From: Pseudomonadota bacterium
GTDB taxonomy: Bacteria > SAR324 > XYD2-FULL-50-16 > JAHJRI01
DNA length: 24,538 bases
Reading direction: 5' to 3'
NCBI GenBank assembly: GCA_022360105.1
Contig: JAKSDL010000184.1
Coordinates: forward strand, 1-24,538
The notes under the pieces were generated by a model that was not told where the DNA came from, did not search any database, and saw only the letters and a list, made by a program, of their open reading frames with translations. Positions 7,049 to 15,990 of this stretch are shown one piece after another (the stretch's first letter is position 1; each line of letters opens with the position of its first letter). The position numbers were made by a program, and so were the translations under genes.

Positions 7049-9460
7049 ATGTTAAAAAGGATTGAAAAAGTGGCAGTTATCGGCTCCGGTATTATGGGCG
7101 GCGGAATTGCTGCATTGTGCGCCAGTGCCGGCATTGAGACACTGTTGCTTGATATTGTACCGTTTGACCTGAAGGATGAAGAAAAAAACGATCCCAAAGC
7201 TAGGAATCGAATTGTGGAAATGGGATTGCAGAACATGATCAAGGCAAAACCTGCAGCTTTCATGGATAAGAAGGTTGATCCTAAATTGGTTACTACAGGT
7301 AACCTGGATGACGATTTTGATAAACTCAAGGACTGTGATCTGATCGTCGAAGTTGTGGTTGAAAATCTTAAAATCAAACAGGATCTATTCTCAAAAATTG
7401 AGAAGATCATGGGGTCTGATACCATTATCGCTTCCAATACTTCCGGATTGCCTTTGGCAAAAATGGCCGAAGGTCGTAGTGAGCAATTCAGAAAGAATTT
7501 TCTGATTACCCATTTCTTTAATCCGGTTCGCTATATGAAGCTTCTGGAAGTAGTTCCCGGCGTAGATACCAGCAAAGAGATTGTAGAGATGATTTCAGCC
7601 TGGGGAGAGAAAATCCTGGGTAAGGGAATTGTAATTGGAAACGATACGCCTAATTTTATTGGAAACCGGATTGGTGTCCACAGTATCGCCGTGATGCTTA
7701 ATACCATCAAGGATTCCGGCGTAACTCTTGAGGAAGTTGATGCTGTACTCGGTCCACCGCTGGGGCGACCTCGAACTGGAGTTTTCGGACTTTCAGATCT
7801 TGTAGGTCTGGATACTCTCCATCATCTTCTGATCAATTCTCATGAACTTCTTCCCAATGATGAAGCCAGAGACGTTTACCAGGTGCCGGACTGGTTCCAG
7901 AAAATGATCGATGCCAAACTCTTCGGAAACAAAACTAAAGCCGGTTTTTTCAAAAAAGAGATCACTCCGGATTGGAAGAAGAAAAAGCTGAAGTATGATT
8001 TTAATACCGGTGAATATGTAGATGCTGTTAAAAAGCCGGATCTGGAATGTGTCAAAACAGCCAAGGCTGCTAAAACACTGGCGGAAAAAGTAAATATCAT
8101 CCTTTATGGTGAGGATAAGGTTTGCAAGTATGCCTGGGAAGTGACAGCTGCCTCATTGATCTACTCCGCTAACAGAATTCCTGAAATCGCTGACTCCATC
8201 GTAGAAATTGATAACGCCATGAAGTGGGGCTACAACTACGAAGTGGGGCCATTTGAAATGTGGGATATGTTAGGGGTTAAAAAATCTGTCGAAAAGATGC
8301 AAGCCGATGGAATGACCATTCCTGAAAACGTAAAGAAGATGCTGGATGGTGGTAACGAGACCTTCTATAAAATCGAAAACGGTAAAAGACAATATTTCGA
8401 TTTTGTATCAGGATCCTACAAAACCATGGAATTGAGTGAAAATATTGTCTTCCTGGCCGATCTCAAAGCAGACAATAAAGTCATCAAATCAAATGACTCT
8501 GCAACAATGATCGATCTGGGTGATGGTGTAGTCAATCTGGAATTCCATACCAAAATGAACGCCTTGAATTTCGAGATTGTTGAAACATTGGCTGAAGCCC
8601 TTGATTACGTTTATGAGAATGGAACAGGTCTGGTAATTGGTAACCAGGCTGGCGGAATGCCCGGCGCATTTTCAGCAGGGGCGGATCTCCTGCAGATGTT
8701 GACAGCAGCTCAAGAAGGCAAATTTGACGATATTCTCACAGGTTGTAAAACCTTGCAGGACTCCAATCAAAGAATTCGCTATGCTCCATTCCCGGTTGTA
8801 GCAGCCCCATTCGGTCTGGTTCTGGGTGGTGGTTGTGAAGTCTGCCTGTCAGTGGATCGACTGGTTGCTCACAGCGAACTTTACATGGGTCTGGTAGAAA
8901 TCGGAGCCGGTTTGCTGCCTGGTGGTGGTGGACATATGATGTACTGGAGAAAGGTTCTGGAATCCATTCCAGCTGATGTTAAAACAACCGATTACGCTCC
9001 TTATTTTATCAATCTCTTAACCAATATTGGTCAGGCCAAGACTTCAACCTCTGCTGCTGAAGCACGAAGAATGGGTCTCTTAGGACCGAAAGATCGTATT
9101 GTATACAATAAAGACTATCTGATTGGCGAAGCCAAGAAAGAGGTTCTCAAAATGGTAGACGAAGGCTACATGCCACCAAGAAAGAAGATGCTTCCTGCCA
9201 TGGGTAAGGAAGGTGTTGGTATGGCATTGGCAAATCTCTATAACATGGAAAAAGGCGGTTATGTTCCTGCCCACATGGGACATATCACCAAGCAGATTGC
9301 TGCTGTGTTATCCGGTGGTGACGTTCTCGGCGGACTGGAAGTACCTGAAGAACACTTATTAAAAACAGAACGCGAAGCTTTTGTTGAACTCTGGAAAACG
9401 GAAAATACCCAGAAAATGGCTGAGCATATGTTGAAAAACGGAAAGCCGCTTTTTATTTAA
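7049..9460 (+). CDS. fadN: FadN-type 3-hydroxyacyl-CoA dehydrogenase/enoyl-CoA hydratase
   Basis: 803 aa bifunctional beta-oxidation enzyme. The N-terminal NAD-binding fold carries IGSGIMGGGIA (11-21); the dehydrogenase catalytic His is in THFFNP (about 155) with Glu at about 167; a C-terminal dehydrogenase domain follows. The crotonase (enoyl-CoA hydratase) domain is at the C-terminus (about 490-700), with the oxyanion-hole segment AFSAGADLLQM and the Glu-containing LGGGCEVCL and GLVEIGAGLLPGG. This order, dehydrogenase first, is that of Bacillus FadN rather than FadB/FadJ, where the hydratase comes first. It hydrates enoyl-CoA and oxidises the 3-hydroxyacyl-CoA. A strong ribosome binding site (AGGGAGG, 5 nt spacing) fixes the start. 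It forms an operon with the thiolase 38 nt downstream, and no acyl-CoA dehydrogenase (fadE) is adjacent. Confidence 0.92.
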   Translation: MLKRIEKVAVIGSGIMGGGIAALCASAGIETLLLDIVPFDLKDEEKNDPKARNRIVEMGLQNMIKAKPAAFMDKKVDPKLVTTGNLDDDFDKLKDCDLIVEVVVENLKIKQDLFSKIEKIMGSDTIIASNTSGLPLAKMAEGRSEQFRKNFLITHFFNPVRYMKLLEVVPGVDTSKEIVEMISAWGEKILGKGIVIGNDTPNFIGNRIGVHSIAVMLNTIKDSGVTLEEVDAVLGPPLGRPRTGVFGLSDLVGLDTLHHLLINSHELLPNDEARDVYQVPDWFQKMIDAKLFGNKTKAGFFKKEITPDWKKKKLKYDFNTGEYVDAVKKPDLECVKTAKAAKTLAEKVNIILYGEDKVCKYAWEVTAASLIYSANRIPEIADSIVEIDNAMKWGYNYEVGPFEMWDMLGVKKSVEKMQADGMTIPENVKKMLDGGNETFYKIENGKRQYFDFVSGSYKTMELSENIVFLADLKADNKVIKSNDSATMIDLGDGVVNLEFHTKMNALNFEIVETLAEALDYVYENGTGLVIGNQAGGMPGAFSAGADLLQMLTAAQEGKFDDILTGCKTLQDSNQRIRYAPFPVVAAPFGLVLGGGCEVCLSVDRLVAHSELYMGLVEIGAGLLPGGGGHMMYWRKVLESIPADVKTTDYAPYFINLLTNIGQAKTSTSAAEARRMGLLGPKDRIVYNKDYLIGEAKKEVLKMVDEGYMPPRKKMLPAMGKEGVGMALANLYNMEKGGYVPAHMGHITKQIAAVLSGGDVLGGLEVPEEHLLKTEREAFVELWKTENTQKMAEHMLKNGKPLFI

Positions 9461-9498
9461 CAGGACGATCAAGGAATATACTTACAGGAGAAAACATA

Positions 9499-10707
9499 AT
9501 GAGAGATGCATATATCGTAAGCGCCGTTAGAACCCCCGGTTGCAGAAGAAAGAAAGGCGCCCTGGCTCAAACCAGACCGGAACAGCTCATTAGCCACGTA
9601 GTTAAAGCCGCTGCCGAACAGGTGGATCTTGACAAAGGTTCTGTGGATGATTTCATGCTGGGATGCTCATTCCCGGAAGCGGAACAGGGAATCAATATTG
9701 GTCGAATTGCCGTGCAGATGGCTGGTTTTCCTGATTCCGTATCAGGTGCAACTATTAACAGATTCTGCTCATCAGGGTTGGAATCGATTGCTCAATCATC
9801 CATGAGGGTGATGGCTGGCTGGTCTGAAGTGACCATGGCTGGTGGTGTTGAAAGCATGAGTATCGTACCGATGGGTGGAAACCTTCCTCGACCGAATCCG
9901 GAATTGACCCAGGAAGCTCCTGAGAGTTACATCTCCATGGGTATGACAGCTGAGAACGTGGCTACACGTTATGATGTCAGCCGTGAAGACCAGGATGACT
10001 TTGCGTTCCATTCACACATGAAAGCCGCAGAAGCTCAAAAGAAAGGTCTCTTTACTGAGATCGTGCCGACTCCGGCTGTGAAATATGTTGTGAACGAACA
10101 GGATGGTACGGTAACCAAGGAAGAGTTCATGCAGGATTTTGATGATGGCGTAAGGCCAACTACAACCATCGAGGGTCTTGGTAAACTGAGACCTGTATTC
10201 TCAGCTATGGGAAGCGTGACTGCTGGTAACTCCTCTCAAACAACTGATGGTGCGGCTGCTTGTGTAATTATGAGTGAAGATGCTGTTAAAAAGTATGGCA
10301 TGAAGCCTTTGGCTAAGCTGAAGCTTTACACCACTGTTGGTTGTAAATCCGATGAAATGGGCGTCGGACCCGCTGTTGCAGTTCCTAAGCTGCTGGAAAA
10401 AGCAGGTTTGAAAGCGTCTGATATCGGACTATGGGAACTAAACGAAGCTTTCGCTTCCCAGTGTCTCTACAGCGCAAGGGTCATTGGTGTTGGTGATAAA
10501 AAATACTGGGCTTATGACAGTCCGGATAAAATTATCAACATTAATGGTGGTGCAATCGCTCTTGGGCATCCTCTCGGATGTACAGGCTCCAAGCTTGCTG
10601 CTACCCTGATTGCAAATATGCAGAGACTCGGCGTGAAATATGGCGTTGAATCTATGTGTATTGGAGGTGGAATGGGTGCTGCAGCATTGTTTGAGCTTTG
10701 TGATTAA
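9499..10707 (+). CDS. fadA: Acetyl-CoA acyltransferase (3-ketoacyl-CoA thiolase)
   Basis: 402 aa, normal thiolase length. It carries out the last step of beta-oxidation, cleaving 3-ketoacyl-CoA with CoA into acetyl-CoA and a shortened acyl-CoA. Catalytic residues are visible: nucleophilic Cys90 in NRFCSSGLE, His357 in GGAIALGHPLGCTG and Cys387 in MCIGGGMGAA. The start follows CAGGAG with 8 nt spacing. It is placed 38 nt after fadN with no promoter-like sequence between them, so the two genes are co-transcribed and would act on the same intermediates. A long hairpin follows the stop codon. Confidence 0.93.
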   Translation: MRDAYIVSAVRTPGCRRKKGALAQTRPEQLISHVVKAAAEQVDLDKGSVDDFMLGCSFPEAEQGINIGRIAVQMAGFPDSVSGATINRFCSSGLESIAQSSMRVMAGWSEVTMAGGVESMSIVPMGGNLPRPNPELTQEAPESYISMGMTAENVATRYDVSREDQDDFAFHSHMKAAEAQKKGLFTEIVPTPAVKYVVNEQDGTVTKEEFMQDFDDGVRPTTTIEGLGKLRPVFSAMGSVTAGNSSQTTDGAAACVIMSEDAVKKYGMKPLAKLKLYTTVGCKSDEMGVGPAVAVPKLLEKAGLKASDIGLWELNEAFASQCLYSARVIGVGDKKYWAYDSPDKIININGGAIALGHPLGCTGSKLAATLIANMQRLGVKYGVESMCIGGGMGAAALFELCD

Positions 10708-10718
10708 TTAGTTTTGTT

Positions 10719-10752
10719 GAAGGATCTCCATTTGATACCCCGGAGATCCTTC
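10719..10752 (+). terminator. Hairpin terminator of the fadN-fadA operon
   Basis: An 11-bp perfect stem GAAGGATCTCC/GGAGATCCTTC with a 12-nt loop, 11 nt after the thiolase stop. Only a mixed TCTCT follows, so the U-tract is poor. A second small hairpin (AACCGG 10785-10790 with CCGGTT 10801-10806) lies further on. Confidence 0.65.
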
Positions 10753-10875
10753 TCTACCAGCCCCTTTAGCCTCGGTGTTTAGAGAACCGGCACTACTCTC
10801 CCGGTTAATTTCCTGCCTCTTCCCTCTCTGAAGGTACGTCAAGTAATTCATTTTCTTTGCAAATTCTAATTGTCG

Positions 10876-11169
10876 CTAAAATGTTAAATCTCTTCGCATT
10901 TCCTGTAATTGTGCTGAGAAAGCCGACAGTTGATCCGATGCTGCTTCGTTTTCCCCCTCTTCATGAATTTTTTTAATAGAATTTATTGCAATATCGATTT
11001 GACTTTTTGGATTGTTTTTTACATCTTCAAGAAGTTGTTTTCTGTAGTCTTCAATTCTTTCATCCCCCTCTGAAATAATTGCCGACACTGATATAACAGT
11101 TGAAATTACTACAGCTACGATTAATGGCATTAAGGCCGCACCAATAATTTTTGTTCTGATTGATACATT
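10876..11169 (-). pseudogene. Fragment of a membrane sensor/chemoreceptor N-terminus
   Basis: The intact frame from ATG 11130 to the stop at 10876 codes for 84 aa: a hydrophobic helix (IVAVVISTVISVSAII) and then a charged helix with RIEDYRKQLLEDVKNN, the pattern at the start of single-Cache or MCP-type periplasmic domains. Upstream of the ATG the same frame stays open to about 11175 and reads NVSIRTKIIGAAL, a typical receptor N-terminus, but without a start codon. A GGAG plus ATG at about 11170 is in the neighbouring frame. After the stop, a different frame reads 30 further residues. A 5' frameshift plus an early stop is the simplest reading, so I call it decayed. It could instead be a small membrane protein starting at 11130. 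No downstream signalling domain remains. Confidence 0.4.
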
Positions 11170-11175
11170 TATGTT

Positions 11176-11781
11176 TCTCCAGGACTATGAGTTTATTTCA
11201 CAATGTCAATTTATAGATACTTTTCCATATCAAAGGAAATTTAAAGTTATATTGCGGAACAAGGCTAGCATCATGATCCCCCCTTCAAAGCTTTAATATT
11301 GTTGAAACACGAACATGCTATTCTTGTCCAGGCCAACTAACTGATGGAACGAGCCATTCCATACTTTTTGATATTTACCAGATTTTAGAAAAACCAATAA
11401 AACTACATCAAATTTTATCGGTTTGAAGCGATGTTGAGTCAAAATACCGTTCAAAGGGTATCGCTTTCAAGCTCAGTTGCCACTATGTGAGGGGTCATTA
11501 ATAGGGACATTGACAACTAAGCAGTTTGGGTAAGGATATGGTTCGGAGTCTTCCGATAATTCCCATTTTTACTATCCAGCAATTTTACTAATCTAAGTCC
11601 AATATGACGTTACTAATTTAAATCCGGGAAACCAGGCTTGACGCTCAGCTGATGTTTGATGGAGTCTTGTTGAGTCGTAGTTTATTGGATTTGGATTATC
11701 GACTTACAATTTAGTGTCGCTGAACGAATTTTGTTTTCGGTAGATATATAGATTTCTTATAAATAATCGGATCATCCAGCT
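11176..11781. other. Intergenic region upstream of the hybrid kinase
   Basis: About 600 bp with no coding frame I would defend. It contains GAACGAATTT (11722-11731), the reverse complement of the AAATTCGTTC element found at the symporter and CoA-transferase promoters, and an AT-rich stretch at 11741-11770 that may include the promoter of the kinase. A small 6-bp inverted repeat (ATGGAA/TTCCAT) lies near 11344-11362. Confidence 0.45.
11722..11731 (-). repeat. Inverted copy of the AAATTCGTTC element before the kinase gene
   Basis: The minus strand reads AAATTCGTTC, 10 of the 11 nt of the distal arm of the shared promoter motif, 50 bp before the kinase start. No GGAACAT partner is present at the usual distance, so this is a half-site at most and could be chance. 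Confidence 0.35.
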
Positions 11782-14700
11782 ATGAAATCTTTAAAAAAAA
11801 TACTCTATAATCTTCCTGTCAGATCAAAGCTTTTTCTGAGCTATTCATTGACGATGTTGCTCACTATTTCCCTGGGGGGATTGATCATGTCGTCAATTAT
11901 CAGGAATTCAATAGAATCCAACATTGAGAGTGAGCTTTCCAATTCCACCAACACCATCCTCAACTTAGTGAAAAGTACAACAGACGCTTCCATAAAAAAC
12001 CTTTTGCGTGCGATTGCAGAAAAAAACAAGGATATCGTGCAACATTTTTATGAACGGCATATTGCCGGAGAGATGGATCTGGAAACAGCTAAATCAAGGG
12101 CTAAAGAGGTTTTATTAAGTCAATCTATCGGCAGCACAGGTTATATTTATTGCATCGATAGCACCGGTACAATAAAAGTTCACCCAAATTCGAAGCTAAT
12201 AAACGAAGATATATCCGAGTTTGAATTCGCCCGCAATCAAACGAAAAAAAAGGCCGGCTATCTGGAATATGATTGGGCAAACCCGGGAGAAGCCAAGCCC
12301 AGGGCAAAGGCTTTGTATATGACTCACTTCGCCCCCTGGGATTGGATCATCTCCGCATCAACTTACAGGGAAGAATTTATTGAATTGCTCAAACCTGAAG
12401 ATTTTGAACAGGGGGTTTCATCCCTTCGTTTTGGAACGACAGGTTATTCTTATGTCATTGATGGCCAGGGCGACTTTGTTATTCACCCAACTTACCAGGG
12501 TAACAACATCAGAGAGTCCAGAAATTCCGATGATCACACTTTCTTTTATGAAATGCTGGCAAAAAAAAACGGAAACATTATTTATTCCTGGAGAAACCCG
12601 GGTGAAGTTAATGCCAGGGAAAAACTGGTGATCTTTAATTATATTCCTGAACTGGATTGGATTGTTGCTTCTTCCAGCTATTTGAATGAATTTTATCAAC
12701 CATTGTGGACCATCAATTACACCATCCTGATTGTTTTTTTGGCGACATTGCTGCTGGCCTTTTTAACCACCTACTACCTGGGACGTTCCATCACCTATCC
12801 GCTTTATCAATTGATAGATAATTTTAAAATAAAAACAGATGGTGATTTTTCGAATCGCATGGAAGTCAATTCAGGTGGAGAAATTGGAGAATTGGCCTCT
12901 TATTATAATGACTTCATGGAACGATTGGAAAACTATCACAAAAAACTCCTTGTTTCAGAAGAGAATTTCAGAGGTATTTTTGAAGGAGCAGTCGAAGGAA
13001 TATTTAAATCAAAGGCTGACGGACAAATAGTCAGTATTAATTCTTCACTGTCTGTCATGCTGGGGTATAGTAATCCTGAAGAGTTGATCGAAGCGACAAA
13101 AAACAGAATTTATCATTTGTTCACAAAGAGAACCACGGGCGCTGAAATTCTTAACGTGCTTGAGGAAAAAGGCAGCGTCACCAATTATGAAACCCAATTA
13201 CGGAAAAAAGATAAAAGCATTATCTGGGTTTCGCTGTCCATCAGAGGCATTCAAAATGACGAAGAACTCGAATATGTCGAAGGATTTGTAAACGATATTT
13301 CCGAGCAAAAAAAATCTGAGTTGGAACTTATAAAAAGACAGAAGGAGATCGAAGATAAAAACAGGATTTTAGAAAATCAAACGGATGAATTAAAACGTCT
13401 CAGCGCCATCAAGGATGATTTCCTGGCCATGACAACGCACGAATTGCGGACTCCACTACACGGAATAATCGGTATTGCTGAATCGTTGATTGATGGAATT
13501 GCAGGCGACTTGCCCACCAAAGTTAACAAAGACCTGGATATTATCGTTTCAAGCGGCAGAAGGCTTTCCAACCTGGTAAACGATTTGCTGGTATCGTCCA
13601 AATTGAAGCAAAAAGACATCATCCTTTACCAACAGCCACTTCACTTAAAACAGAATATAGATGTCGTACTTAATATTCATGGGACATTGAAAAAAAATCC
13701 GGGACTGAAACTGGAAAACAAAGTTTCGGACAATCATTTTGTAATGGCAGATGAAGAGAGATTGCAGCAGGTTTTACATAATCTGATCGGCAATGCCATA
13801 AAGTTTACAGAATCCGGCACTATTACCGTCACTTCCGAAATTATCAATGGAAACGTCCAGATCAGTATCTCAGATACGGGCGTAGGCATTGAACAGGACA
13901 AGCTTGAAGATATTTTCCTTCCTTTTGAACAAGGTGATTATTCTTCCACAAGAAAATACTCGGGCACAGGCCTGGGTTTATCCATTACCAAACAGCTGGT
14001 TGAACTTCACGGTGGAACAATTTGGGCAAAAAGCGAACCGGGTAAAGGATCAAGTTTTTCATTTACCCTGGAGCATTCACGTATTCCGGCAGTATCAGGA
14101 TCCCTACCTGTTGCCAAAACTATTGAGATTATCCCGGTAAAGAGAGAGCAATCCATTTCCCAACCGGAAACAAATAACGATCAACAGCCGGAAATAGTAG
14201 TTGTAGATGATGATTTAGTGAACCTTCACGTGGTTACCGGCTACCTGAGTTCGTTAAATTATCGAACCATTGAATTTACTTCAGGCATCGAAGCCGTTGA
14301 ATATGTCCGGCAAAACAAACCCCGGCTTATTTTACTTGATGTGATGATGCCTGAGATGGACGGGTTTCAGGTGTGCAATGCCATCAGAGAAATATACCCG
14401 TTAAACGAACTTTCCATAATCTTCCTAACTGCCAGAAACCAGGTAACCGATTTAGTCCAAGGATTTAACGTAGGTGGAAATGATTACCTGACCAAGCCTT
14501 TTTCCAAAAATGAGCTGCTTGCAAGAGTTCAAACCCAATTTCGCTTGCTGGAAGCCAAAGACAGGCTCATTGACCTCAGAAATTTCGCAAACCAGATCGA
14601 TACATATAAAAACCTGGACCAATTGTTCGAGCATGCCTTTCAATACCTGGCAAAGGTCAGACATATTCAAAACGGTGCTTTGCTTTCCGAAGGCAGGGTC

Positions 14701-15291
14701 ATTTCTTCAAAAGTTGACGACAACGACTTCATCCAGAAAATCAAAGCCAATGAGCAATCGGAAGAGGAAATTGACGTATTACCGGATGCTGATTCGCAAT
14801 TGATTAGTATCCGGGTCAAAGGAATGGATAGTCACAGGATTGTGTTGCAAACTGCTGAATTTGTAACAGGATTAAGGCTCGAATACATCCGCAACATGGT
14901 GGAGCAAATAAAAATAATTCGTGAGATTATCAACAAATTCTCATTTGATCCTGATATTTCAAAAGAAACATTTACAATTGGCTCCATGTTAAACGATATC
15001 TTGTACATTCAAGCTGCTAAACAGTACTGCATTGCTCACACAAAAGACGAGTCTATCGAACTGAGGCTTTCATTAAAAGAGAGCACACTCCGCTTCAGGG
15101 AGTACCAACTCCTTCAGGTACATCGCTCATATCTTATCAATCCGGATCTGGTTACCTCCATTGAGGTTGCCAAAAACAAACGAATTGATATCAACCTTGG
15201 AAAAGACAAAATTCCGGTAGGTGTGAATTATACATCTACCGTTTTAAAAACCTTTCCCAACCTCATTCAAAACGGATTACCCCCTCAATAA
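11782..15291 (+). CDS. Double-Cache hybrid histidine kinase with receiver and LytTR DNA-binding domain
   Basis: 1169 aa. Order: TM1 (about 20-40); two Cache-type periplasmic domains (about 80-200 and 210-305, each with a GYIY/GYSY-IHP pattern and a WIIAS/WIVAS ending); TM2 (about 311-333); HAMP (about 334-388); PAS (about 390-508); HisKA with MTTHELRTPLHG (His553); HATPase with NLIGNAIKF, SDTGVGI and GTGLGL; receiver with VVDDD, LILLDVMMPEMDG (Asp853) and TKPF (Lys905); a GAF-like stretch (about 930-1045); and LytTR (about 1065-1160, with DILYIQAAKQYCIAHT, QVHRSYLIN and IPVGVNYTS). One membrane protein therefore holds sensor, kinase, phospho-acceptor and DNA-binding output. Cache domains commonly bind small carboxylates or amino acids. 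No clear ribosome binding site precedes the ATG. Its neighbours are a symporter and CoA-metabolism genes sharing a promoter motif, which makes it a candidate regulator. Confidence 0.9.
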   Translation: MKSLKKILYNLPVRSKLFLSYSLTMLLTISLGGLIMSSIIRNSIESNIESELSNSTNTILNLVKSTTDASIKNLLRAIAEKNKDIVQHFYERHIAGEMDLETAKSRAKEVLLSQSIGSTGYIYCIDSTGTIKVHPNSKLINEDISEFEFARNQTKKKAGYLEYDWANPGEAKPRAKALYMTHFAPWDWIISASTYREEFIELLKPEDFEQGVSSLRFGTTGYSYVIDGQGDFVIHPTYQGNNIRESRNSDDHTFFYEMLAKKNGNIIYSWRNPGEVNAREKLVIFNYIPELDWIVASSSYLNEFYQPLWTINYTILIVFLATLLLAFLTTYYLGRSITYPLYQLIDNFKIKTDGDFSNRMEVNSGGEIGELASYYNDFMERLENYHKKLLVSEENFRGIFEGAVEGIFKSKADGQIVSINSSLSVMLGYSNPEELIEATKNRIYHLFTKRTTGAEILNVLEEKGSVTNYETQLRKKDKSIIWVSLSIRGIQNDEELEYVEGFVNDISEQKKSELELIKRQKEIEDKNRILENQTDELKRLSAIKDDFLAMTTHELRTPLHGIIGIAESLIDGIAGDLPTKVNKDLDIIVSSGRRLSNLVNDLLVSSKLKQKDIILYQQPLHLKQNIDVVLNIHGTLKKNPGLKLENKVSDNHFVMADEERLQQVLHNLIGNAIKFTESGTITVTSEIINGNVQISISDTGVGIEQDKLEDIFLPFEQGDYSSTRKYSGTGLGLSITKQLVELHGGTIWAKSEPGKGSSFSFTLEHSRIPAVSGSLPVAKTIEIIPVKREQSISQPETNNDQQPEIVVVDDDLVNLHVVTGYLSSLNYRTIEFTSGIEAVEYVRQNKPRLILLDVMMPEMDGFQVCNAIREIYPLNELSIIFLTARNQVTDLVQGFNVGGNDYLTKPFSKNELLARVQTQFRLLEAKDRLIDLRNFANQIDTYKNLDQLFEHAFQYLAKVRHIQNGALLSEGRVISSKVDDNDFIQKIKANEQSEEEIDVLPDADSQLISIRVKGMDSHRIVLQTAEFVTGLRLEYIRNMVEQIKIIREIINKFSFDPDISKETFTIGSMLNDILYIQAAKQYCIAHTKDESIELRLSLKESTLRFREYQLLQVHRSYLINPDLVTSIEVAKNKRIDINLGKDKIPVGVNYTSTVLKTFPNLIQNGLPPQ

Positions 15292-15504
15292 TTTGTCGAA
15301 ATAACGAGTTTGCTTGTCTGAAACATGTCTGTCAGTTTGAATAGTAACCTTTCAGCTAAAAAAAGAGTCAAATGTAAATAACTTGTTCCAACCTGTAACG
15401 GTAATTTCCAACTAACACTACCTTCGGTTTCACTTCTATTCTGCCCTCAAGCCTCCGATTAATTGATTTAATTGATCCTGAAGTATTTATTTCCTCTCAA
15501 GTAG

Positions 15505-15549
15505 TGTCTAAGCATTTGTGAAGTTCCAAGTTCTTAGACAAATAGTTTT
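15505..15549 (+). terminator. Possible terminator after the hybrid kinase
   Basis: TGTCTAAG (15505-15512) pairs perfectly with CTTAGACA (15533-15540) around a 20-nt loop, and AATAGTTTTTCTT follows. The stem is short and lies over 200 nt after the stop codon, so support is modest. Confidence 0.35.
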
Positions 15550-15606
15550 TCTTAAACTCGCGATTCGAAATAGTATTTTCGTTTCTAATCGGCAGTCGTT
15601 AATCAC

Positions 15607-15617
15607 AAATTCGTTCC
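15607..15617 (+). repeat. Solo copy of AAATTCGTTCC upstream of the symporter promoter
   Basis: Exact 11-nt match to the distal arm of the shared promoter motif, 99 bp upstream of the copy in the promoter. It is followed by AAAATCAGCACTAC, which resembles AAAATCAACACTG just downstream of the CoA-transferase promoter. It may be an auxiliary binding site. Confidence 0.5.
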
Positions 15618-15705
15618 AAAATCAGCACTACTTTATTTTTATGAATTTAATTTAATTATCTGTATTTTTTAGCTAATTATCGATCGATGCTGGCTAGTTT
15701 TTGGC

Positions 15706-15773
15706 AAATTCGTTCCAATGTTCACTAAACCGGGAACATTAATCTTGTCTCCTCCGCGAAATTATTCTAGCAA
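15706..15773 (+). promoter_or_regulatory. Symporter operon promoter with shared regulatory motif, copy 1
   Basis: AAATTCGTTCC (15706-15716), 16 nt, GGAACAT (15733-15739), 5 nt, TTGTCT (15745-15750), 17 nt, TAGCAA (15768-15773). The same blocks with the same spacings occur at 20497-20564. TTGTCT/TAGCAA with a 17-nt spacer is a weak sigma70 pair, as expected for an activator-dependent promoter. GTTCC/GGAAC form an inverted repeat with centres 21 bp apart (two helical turns), ending 7 nt before the -35 hexamer. Predicted start is near 15780, giving a leader of about 210 nt. Confidence 0.6.
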
Positions 15774-15848
15774 GAGCCACGCTTAAAAAGGCCGAACAAA
15801 ATCCCGGAATGTTCGAAATATTCGATTATTCGGAAACTTACCTAAATG

Positions 15849-15876
15849 CCATAAGAATTGTTTATGGTCTTTTTTT
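15849..15876 (+). terminator. Terminator-like hairpin in the symporter mRNA leader
   Basis: CCATAA (15849-15854), 7-nt loop, TTATGG (15862-15867), then TC and seven Ts (15870-15876). It lies about 70 nt after the predicted start and 115 nt before the first gene. The stem is weak (6 bp, AT-rich), so it may act as a pause or conditional terminator rather than a full stop. Confidence 0.4.
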
Positions 15877-15990
15877 GCGAGCCAAAACTCTAATGACTCC
15901 CCCTCTGGAGAATCGGTAAAACTGAAGACAAAACGAGAATGTGCCTGACGGTCCGTGGCTATAATTGATTTTTTAAAAAGGAGAACATAC

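Larger units (their letters stand above)
15292..15990. other. Intergenic region between hybrid kinase and symporter operon
   Basis: About 700 bp with no convincing gene. It holds a terminator-like hairpin (15505-15540), two copies of AAATTCGTTCC (15607-15617 and 15706-15716, 99 bp apart), the shared promoter (15706-15773) and a terminator-like leader hairpin (15849-15876). The remaining sequence is AT-rich. Confidence 0.6.

Noticed and set aside
6847..7437. 196-aa minus-strand frame overlapping the fadN start
   Set aside because: It is antisense to the clearly coding fadN N-terminus, with low-complexity Ser/Ile-rich translation and no ribosome binding site.
11346..11352. GGAACGA (reverse complement TCGTTCC) as another regulator site
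   Set aside because: Only 7 nt match; several such matches are expected by chance in a window of this size, and there is no partner half-site.
15733..15750. Sigma54 promoter reading of GGAACAT...TTGTCT
   Set aside because: Sigma54 promoters need GG and GC separated by 10 nt. Here GG to GT is 12 nt and no GC is present, so a sigma70 promoter with an activator site fits better.
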